Assembly (NCBI GenBank): GCA_943327015.2
Contig: CALPVM020000009.1
Coordinates: 1-18,978, forward strand
Direction of reading: 5' to 3'
DNA: 18,978 bases
Source: Akkermansia muciniphila
GTDB lineage: Bacteria > Pseudomonadota > Gammaproteobacteria > Burkholderiales > Burkholderiaceae_C
Within the stretch, counting starts at the first letter, position 1. Each line of letters starts with the position of its first letter. This document shows positions 14,769-18,978 of the stretch, in pieces. The notes under the pieces are model-generated. The model saw only the letters and a program-made list of their open reading frames with translations. It was not told where the DNA came from and did not search any database. Made by a program: the position numbers and the translations under genes.

Positions 14769-14796
14769 ATTATGGCACCCTTATAGTAGCTATCAA
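14769..14796 (-). promoter_or_regulatory. Candidate sigma-70 promoter for GGDEF-EAL copy 1
   Basis: The minus strand has TTGATA (14796-14791) and CATAAT (14774-14769), each matching five of six consensus bases, separated by 16 bases. A transcript would begin near 14762, about 15 bases before the ATG at 14747. The pair lies in the 58-base gap between the two GGDEF-EAL genes, so copy 1 can be expressed apart from copy 2. Confidence 0.5.
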
Positions 14797-14805
14797 TAGA
14801 TAAAA

Positions 14806-16692
14806 TCACAAAACTACCGGACTATAAATGAGCTTTTCGAATTCTTCTGGGGTTTGTGGGCGGGAAAAATAGTATCCCTGCCCCAAATCGCACCCTAAAA
14901 GCAATAATTCACGCCGAATGGCGTCTTCCTCAATTCCTTCAGCGTTGGTGCTCAGGTTCAAGCTTTTGGCCATTTGAATGATAGCTGCAACCAAAGCACG
15001 CTCTTGCGGACCTTTTAAAATTCGCATCACAAACGAACGATCAATTTTAAGTTTATCAACCGCAAAGCGCTGCAAATACGACAAATTGGAATATCCGGTA
15101 CCAAAATCGTCAATGGATATTTTGACACCCAATGCCTTGATGCGCTGCAGTGACTCCATGAACTTATCCATATCCTGCACTAGCGATGACTCTGTAATTT
15201 CCAGCTCCAGACACTCGGGCGCCAAACCCGATAGAAGCAATGCATTTTGTACCATTTGGTCAATATTGCCCCGCCGAAACTGAATAGGAGACAAATTAAC
15301 AGAAATAACAAATGGCTCGCAACCACTGCTGTGCCACAGAGCGACTTGGCGGCATGCATCACGCAGCACCCACTCTCCCATTTCAATAATCAGCCCTGAT
15401 TTTTCTGCAGCATTTATAAACTCTCCGGGCGCAAGCAAACCCCTCTCGGGATGCTGCCAGCGTATCAGTGCCTCTGCGCCCACCAGTTTACCGGTATGCA
15501 AATCCATGACCGGCTGATAGTGCAACACATATTCACGCTGGGTTAGTGCTGTGCGCATGGCAGCGATCAGCTGCAAATTGCCCTGTATGTGGTCTTGCAT
15601 GCTTTTATCAAAAAAGCGGTATGTGTTGCGACCCGACTCTTTAGCTTGGTACATGGCAACATCTGCTTGGCGCAACAGCGTCTCGGCGTCTGCACCATCG
15701 TCGGGATACACTGCAATTCCTATAGAACAGGAGGTTGTAACCTCCGTACCTTGAATCGTGACGGGGCGGGATACGCGACTTAAAATAGAGGTGGCAATGC
15801 TCGATATCTGGCTCAAATCCGACACATTGGCCATGACAATGACAAACTCATCGTTGCCTTGCCGCATGACTTTGTCACTGGTTCGTACTGCACGCTTCAA
15901 TCGGCCTGAAATTTGGCGCAAAAAGTCGTCACCCGCTGTGTGCCCCATAGAATCGTTGATAGATTTAAAATAATCCAAATCCACAAACAACAAACCTACT
16001 CGCAATTGCCGCTCGCGCGCCTCTAGCATGGCGCTTTCTATCAATGCAATCCCATGCGCCCGGTTGGGCAAACCGGTTAATACGTCATGCTGCACAAAAT
16101 GCGTCATTTGCGCCTGGGCTTTTCGTGCAGCATCCATCTCCAGCGTCAATTTGTGCAACGCCTTATGCAAATCTTTGGCTACAAACCAAACCGCCAATCC
16201 AGCCACCATTAAAACAATGATGACGTCACTCATAAAGCTAAGGGCGTGGCTAGGGAGCTGATCTTGGCGCAGGCTATAGATTTCGGTTGCAAAGGTAATG
16301 CCCACCGAGTACAAAATCATATAGGCCATTAGCCCAAAGAAATAAGGCCGCGGAGAAAGTAGTCCTGCAATCATCAGCGTGACCGGAAAACAAAGCAACA
16401 CCGGATCACGCAGTCCTTGGTTAAACCACATAAAAGCAGATATTACCAAGGTCATTCCCGTCAAAATCAGGATCGTGGCAAAGTCGGTGTAACCTTTTTT
16501 ACTGACCCATAAGCAGCCTACTATAAACACCATGCCGCTCAGCAATAATTTGACCAAGCCCCATTGCGCGCTGAGTGCATGTAATAAGGAGGACGTAGCA
16601 AGCCCAAGCAGCACCAAGCCGGACAATTGAAACAACCTACGTTGTCTCAATTGCAATTCCGCTAGCGGCACTGATGCTGCGTTTCCAGTCAT
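14806..16692 (-). CDS. Membrane GGDEF-EAL protein with degenerate GGDEF site, copy 2
   Basis: The 628-residue paralogue has the same layout as its neighbour: about six hydrophobic segments (20-175), GGDEF (about 195-362) and EAL (about 370-620). Its signature reads GNDEF (279-283), with asparagine in place of the second glycine. The RxxD site (R270-D273) remains. That glycine normally lets the turn hold GTP, so cyclase activity is probably lost, leaving a GTP-sensing or structural role. The EAL site is complete: EAL 407-409, SVNLSPIQF, LEITES, DDFGTGYS 528-535, KLKIDRSF, NAEGIEE. It is therefore predicted to be mainly a phosphodiesterase. It starts 35 bases after ubiA; GGAGA lies about eleven bases before the ATG. 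Confidence 0.9.
   Translation of the reverse strand: MTGNAASVPLAELQLRQRRLFQLSGLVLLGLATSSLLHALSAQWGLVKLLLSGMVFIVGCLWVSKKGYTDFATILILTGMTLVISAFMWFNQGLRDPVLLCFPVTLMIAGLLSPRPYFFGLMAYMILYSVGITFATEIYSLRQDQLPSHALSFMSDVIIVLMVAGLAVWFVAKDLHKALHKLTLEMDAARKAQAQMTHFVQHDVLTGLPNRAHGIALIESAMLEARERQLRVGLLFVDLDYFKSINDSMGHTAGDDFLRQISGRLKRAVRTSDKVMRQGNDEFVIVMANVSDLSQISSIATSILSRVSRPVTIQGTEVTTSCSIGIAVYPDDGADAETLLRQADVAMYQAKESGRNTYRFFDKSMQDHIQGNLQLIAAMRTALTQREYVLHYQPVMDLHTGKLVGAEALIRWQHPERGLLAPGEFINAAEKSGLIIEMGEWVLRDACRQVALWHSSGCEPFVISVNLSPIQFRRGNIDQMVQNALLLSGLAPECLELEITESSLVQDMDKFMESLQRIKALGVKISIDDFGTGYSNLSYLQRFAVDKLKIDRSFVMRILKGPQERALVAAIIQMAKSLNLSTNAEGIEEDAIRRELLLLGCDLGQGYYFSRPQTPEEFEKLIYSPVVL
15359..15386. repeat. 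28-base direct repeat, copy B, in the tandem GGDEF-EAL genes
   Basis: It is identical to 13405-13432. Flanking EAL-coding sequence also matches in many shorter blocks, while the membrane-coding parts do not. Recombination between copies would delete about 1.95 kb and leave one hybrid gene. Confidence 0.7.
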
Positions 16693-16727
16693 TTAAACCA
16701 TGTCTCCATTATTTTTCGTTTAGCCTT

Positions 16728-17591
16728 TCATGTTAACCGAACATCGAGCGCGAAAACGATACTTGCAAATAGTACAAACCCCAACCAGTGGTTCAATTGA
16801 AAGGCTTTAAAGCAGTCTTCACGGCGACGTCTATGTATTAATGTTGCATGCCAACCAATTTGCACAACGCATGCCATCAAGGCCAAGCACCATATGGCAG
16901 GACTTAACAGAGCGTGGAGCTGCCAAGCCCAAATCCATAAAAACACAGCATAAAAAATCATCACGGCAGCCACATCCCACTGACCCAAGGTAATGGCCGA
17001 GGTTTTGATACCAATACGCAAATCGTCCTCGCGGTCAACCATGGCGTACTCGGTATCGTAGGCCAATACCCAAAATGCATTTCCGAGCATCAGCCACGCC
17101 GCCTGAACCGGAACACTTTCCTGAACCGCTGCATAAGCTACGGGTATACCAAAGCCAAATGCCAAGCCCAATACTGCTTGCGGCATAGCAACAAATCGTT
17201 TTGCATAAGGATACGCCACCGCCACTACAAATGCTGCACACGACCACTGTACTGCTGCCGTGTTGGTGGTCAGCACCAATGCCAGCGCCAGCAACGCCAG
17301 TACGGCGCCCACCAGCAGGGCTTCGCGGGGTGCAATTTGACCACTGGTGACCGGACGCTGGGCGGTGCGCTGCACATGGCGGTCGAAATCACGGTCGGCA
17401 ACGTCGTTCACACAACAACCGGCACTACGCATCAATATAGTACCGAAGGTAAATACCAACAGCAAATGCCAGCCTGGAAAGCCGCCTGCTGCCAGCCACA
17501 ATGCGCTCAAAGTAGGCCAGAGCAGGAGCAGCCAGCCGGCAGGACGATCCCAGCGAATTAAATCAAGGTACAGGCGCCAACGCTGCCTCAT
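16728..17591 (-). CDS. ubiA: 4-hydroxybenzoate polyprenyltransferase
   Basis: UbiA attaches the polyprenyl chain to 4-hydroxybenzoate, the first membrane step of ubiquinone synthesis. The 287-residue protein has the two Mg/diphosphate-binding aspartate motifs: NDVADRDFDRHVQRTAQRP (62-80) and DTEYAMVDREDD (179-190). They sit among hydrophobic helices (for example 17-35, 41-58, 92-110, 115-128, 138-158, 163-178, 205-260 and 268-285). Length is typical. The ATG overlaps the oxyR stop as ATGA (17591-17588), so translation is likely coupled to the peroxide regulator upstream. Confidence 0.95.
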   Translation of the reverse strand: MRQRWRLYLDLIRWDRPAGWLLLLWPTLSALWLAAGGFPGWHLLLVFTFGTILMRSAGCCVNDVADRDFDRHVQRTAQRPVTSGQIAPREALLVGAVLALLALALVLTTNTAAVQWSCAAFVVAVAYPYAKRFVAMPQAVLGLAFGFGIPVAYAAVQESVPVQAAWLMLGNAFWVLAYDTEYAMVDREDDLRIGIKTSAITLGQWDVAAVMIFYAVFLWIWAWQLHALLSPAIWCLALMACVVQIGWHATLIHRRRREDCFKAFQLNHWLGFVLFASIVFALDVRLT

Positions 17592-18547
17592 GACAGTCGC
17601 GTTACCCCGGGTAGTGCACAGTGGTAAATAGCATTGCGCAAGGCGGCTACGGCCTCATAACGCGTAAAACTTCGGCGCCACGCCAAAACGATTCTGCGTG
17701 TAGGCGGCGGTATTCCAGCACCATCCTGCACGGGTAAATAGGTCACCAGGGCATGTTCGCGCCACCCTGTATCGTTTTCCAATGCCTCAGAGGGCACACT
17801 CAACCGTGGCACCAAAGTGACACCCATGCCGGCTGCCACCATATGCTTGATAGTTTCGAGTGATGAACCCTCAAAGCTTTTGCGTATACCTTCAGCATTG
17901 CTTGAAAAACGGGCAAATTCGGGACATACTTCCAGCACGTGGTCACGAAAACAATGTCCGTTGCCCAACAAAAGCATGTTTTCGTTCTTTAATTGTTCGG
18001 CGGTAACACCCGTCTGAGTCGCCAGCGGATGCTGCTTGGGAAATGCAGCAAAAAATGGCTCGTCGTACAAAGGTGCCACTGCCAAACCCGCGTCTGGAAA
18101 CGGCTCAGCCAAAATAGCGCAATCAATGTCCCCCGTGCGCAACATATCCAGCAGTTTGACGGTAAAGTTTTCCTGCAGCATTAAGGGCATTTGGGGGGTG
18201 TGGGTAATAATTTGCCGCACCAGGTCGGGTAACAAATAGGGCGCTATGGTGTATATAACCCCCAACTTGAGCGCCCCAGCCAAGGGGTCTTTGCCACGCT
18301 TGGCGATTTCCCTGATATTGGCAGCCTGCTCCAGAACGCTTTGTGCCTGACGCACAATTTCATCCCCCAGCGGAGTAACTGTTACTTCATTGGCATTACG
18401 CTCAAACAGCTTGATGTCCAGTTCGTCTTCTAGCTTTTTTACCGCCACCGACAAGGTAGGCTGCGACACATAGCAGGCTTCGGCCGCTTTGCCAAAGTGC
18501 CGCTCACGCGCTACAGCAACAATATATTTAAGTTCGGTCAATGTCAT
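17588..18547 (-). CDS. oxyR: Hydrogen peroxide-responsive LysR-type regulator OxyR
   Basis: The 319-residue protein has a LysR winged helix-turn-helix (about 1-60, HFGKAAEACYVSQPTLSVAV) and a substrate-binding-like regulatory domain. The peroxide-sensing cysteines fall at C199 and C208 (GHCFRDHVLEVC), exactly the E. coli OxyR numbering, so it should switch by an intramolecular disulfide. Oxidised OxyR normally activates catalase, peroxidase and related genes, none of which is in the window. It starts 12 bases after recG with only a weak upstream Shine-Dalgarno, and overlaps ubiA by four bases. recG-oxyR-ubiA clustering is seen in related Burkholderiales. Confidence 0.95.
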   Translation of the reverse strand: MTLTELKYIVAVARERHFGKAAEACYVSQPTLSVAVKKLEDELDIKLFERNANEVTVTPLGDEIVRQAQSVLEQAANIREIAKRGKDPLAGALKLGVIYTIAPYLLPDLVRQIITHTPQMPLMLQENFTVKLLDMLRTGDIDCAILAEPFPDAGLAVAPLYDEPFFAAFPKQHPLATQTGVTAEQLKNENMLLLGNGHCFRDHVLEVCPEFARFSSNAEGIRKSFEGSSLETIKHMVAAGMGVTLVPRLSVPSEALENDTGWREHALVTYLPVQDGAGIPPPTRRIVLAWRRSFTRYEAVAALRNAIYHCALPGVTRLS

Positions 18548-18559
18548 AAGTTTGTCATT

Positions 18560-18978
18560 CTAGGCTTTTAAATACTCAGCTTTACTGCCTAACCAACGCT
18601 GAATATGCAATGCAGCCAGTGCGGGGTGGTGATCCAACATTTTGGGGGCTTCCTGGCGTGCCCAGTCCAGCAATTCCACATCGGTTTCAAGGTTGGCAAA
18701 GCGCAGCATGGCATCACCCGACTGGCGCGCACCCATAAATTCACCGGGGCCGCGAATGGCCAAATCGCGGCGCGCTATTTCAAAACCATCGTTAGTTTCT
18801 GCCATTGCATGCAAACGCTCACGTGCCGCCTCGCTTAAACGCGGGGCATCGCCGGTCGAGTACAACAGCACACAGGCAGATGCAGCAGCGCCGCGCCCCA
18901 CCCGACCGCGCAACTGGTGCAACTGGCTCAAGCCAAAGCGTTCCGCATGTTCAATAACCATCAGCGATGCATTCGGCA
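18560..18978 (-). CDS. recG: ATP-dependent DNA helicase RecG, C-terminal part
   Basis: The last 138 codons of recG are present; the gene runs off the right edge, and the frame stays open to the window end (PNASLMVIEHAERFGLSQ). RecG remodels stalled replication forks and Holliday junctions. The visible part has helicase motif VI (QLHQLRGRVGRG), then the RecG C-terminal region with NDGFEIARRDLAIRGPGEF and GARQSG, which belongs to the translocation-linked (TRG) segment. The tail YLKA ends at a TAG (18562-18560). The wedge and Walker motifs lie outside the window. Confidence 0.93.
   Translation of the reverse strand, partial: PNASLMVIEHAERFGLSQLHQLRGRVGRGAAASACVLLYSTGDAPRLSEAARERLHAMAETNDGFEIARRDLAIRGPGEFMGARQSGDAMLRFANLETDVELLDWARQEAPKMLDHHPALAALHIQRWLGSKAEYLKA

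Noticed and set aside
14780..14802. Sequence TAGTAGCTATCAATAG resembling short interspersed repeats of Comamonadaceae
   Set aside because: It is a single short resemblance from memory, without a second full copy here; a promoter explains it better.

Overview
The window looks like chromosomal core DNA of a betaproteobacterium, most likely order Burkholderiales and perhaps near Comamonadaceae. This rests on gene order and family character: rpe divergent from apaG, a PF10136 'site-specific recombinase' membrane protein, argS followed by a SPOR protein and a CPHC-type DsbA, recG followed by oxyR and ubiA, and lptA-lptB-rpoN. Base composition looks moderate rather than very GC-rich. I see no rRNA, tRNA, CRISPR array, insertion sequence or phage gene. 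Coding density is very high and no gap reaches 100 bases.

Left part (1-5051): bases 1-40 hold the extreme 5' end of rpe on the minus strand. Divergent from it is a tight plus-strand run: apaG, the PF10136 membrane protein, thiL, pgpA, a stand-alone CinA/PncC amidase and an NTF2/SnoaL-like protein. Junctions run from a 1-base overlap to a 15-base gap, so this is probably one operon mixing a possible stress or metal-related protein, thiamine diphosphate synthesis, phosphatidylglycerol synthesis and pyridine-nucleotide salvage.

Right part (5029-18978): thirteen genes all lie on the minus strand. In transcription order they are recG (3' part only), oxyR, ubiA, two tandem GGDEF-EAL membrane proteins, argS, a SPOR-domain protein, dsbA, lptA, lptB, rpoN, an RlmL-type 23S rRNA methyltransferase and a PIN-domain protein. 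Many junctions overlap (ATGA, TTGA or TAATG) or abut, suggesting sub-operons: recG-oxyR-ubiA; the c-di-GMP pair; argS-SPOR-dsbA; and lptA-lptB-rpoN-rlmL-PIN. The two halves converge, and the NTF2-like and PIN genes share 23 bases of coding sequence.

Nothing here is a clearly new multi-gene system. The points most worth a second look are: the tandem c-di-GMP paralogues, one with a broken GGDEF signature (GNDEF) and both with the same unnamed N-terminal membrane module; the 'recombinase' that reads as a polytopic membrane protein; an argS promoter placed so that the transcript would be nearly leaderless; and the rpoN/lpt block found without its usual lptC and hpf/ptsN neighbours.
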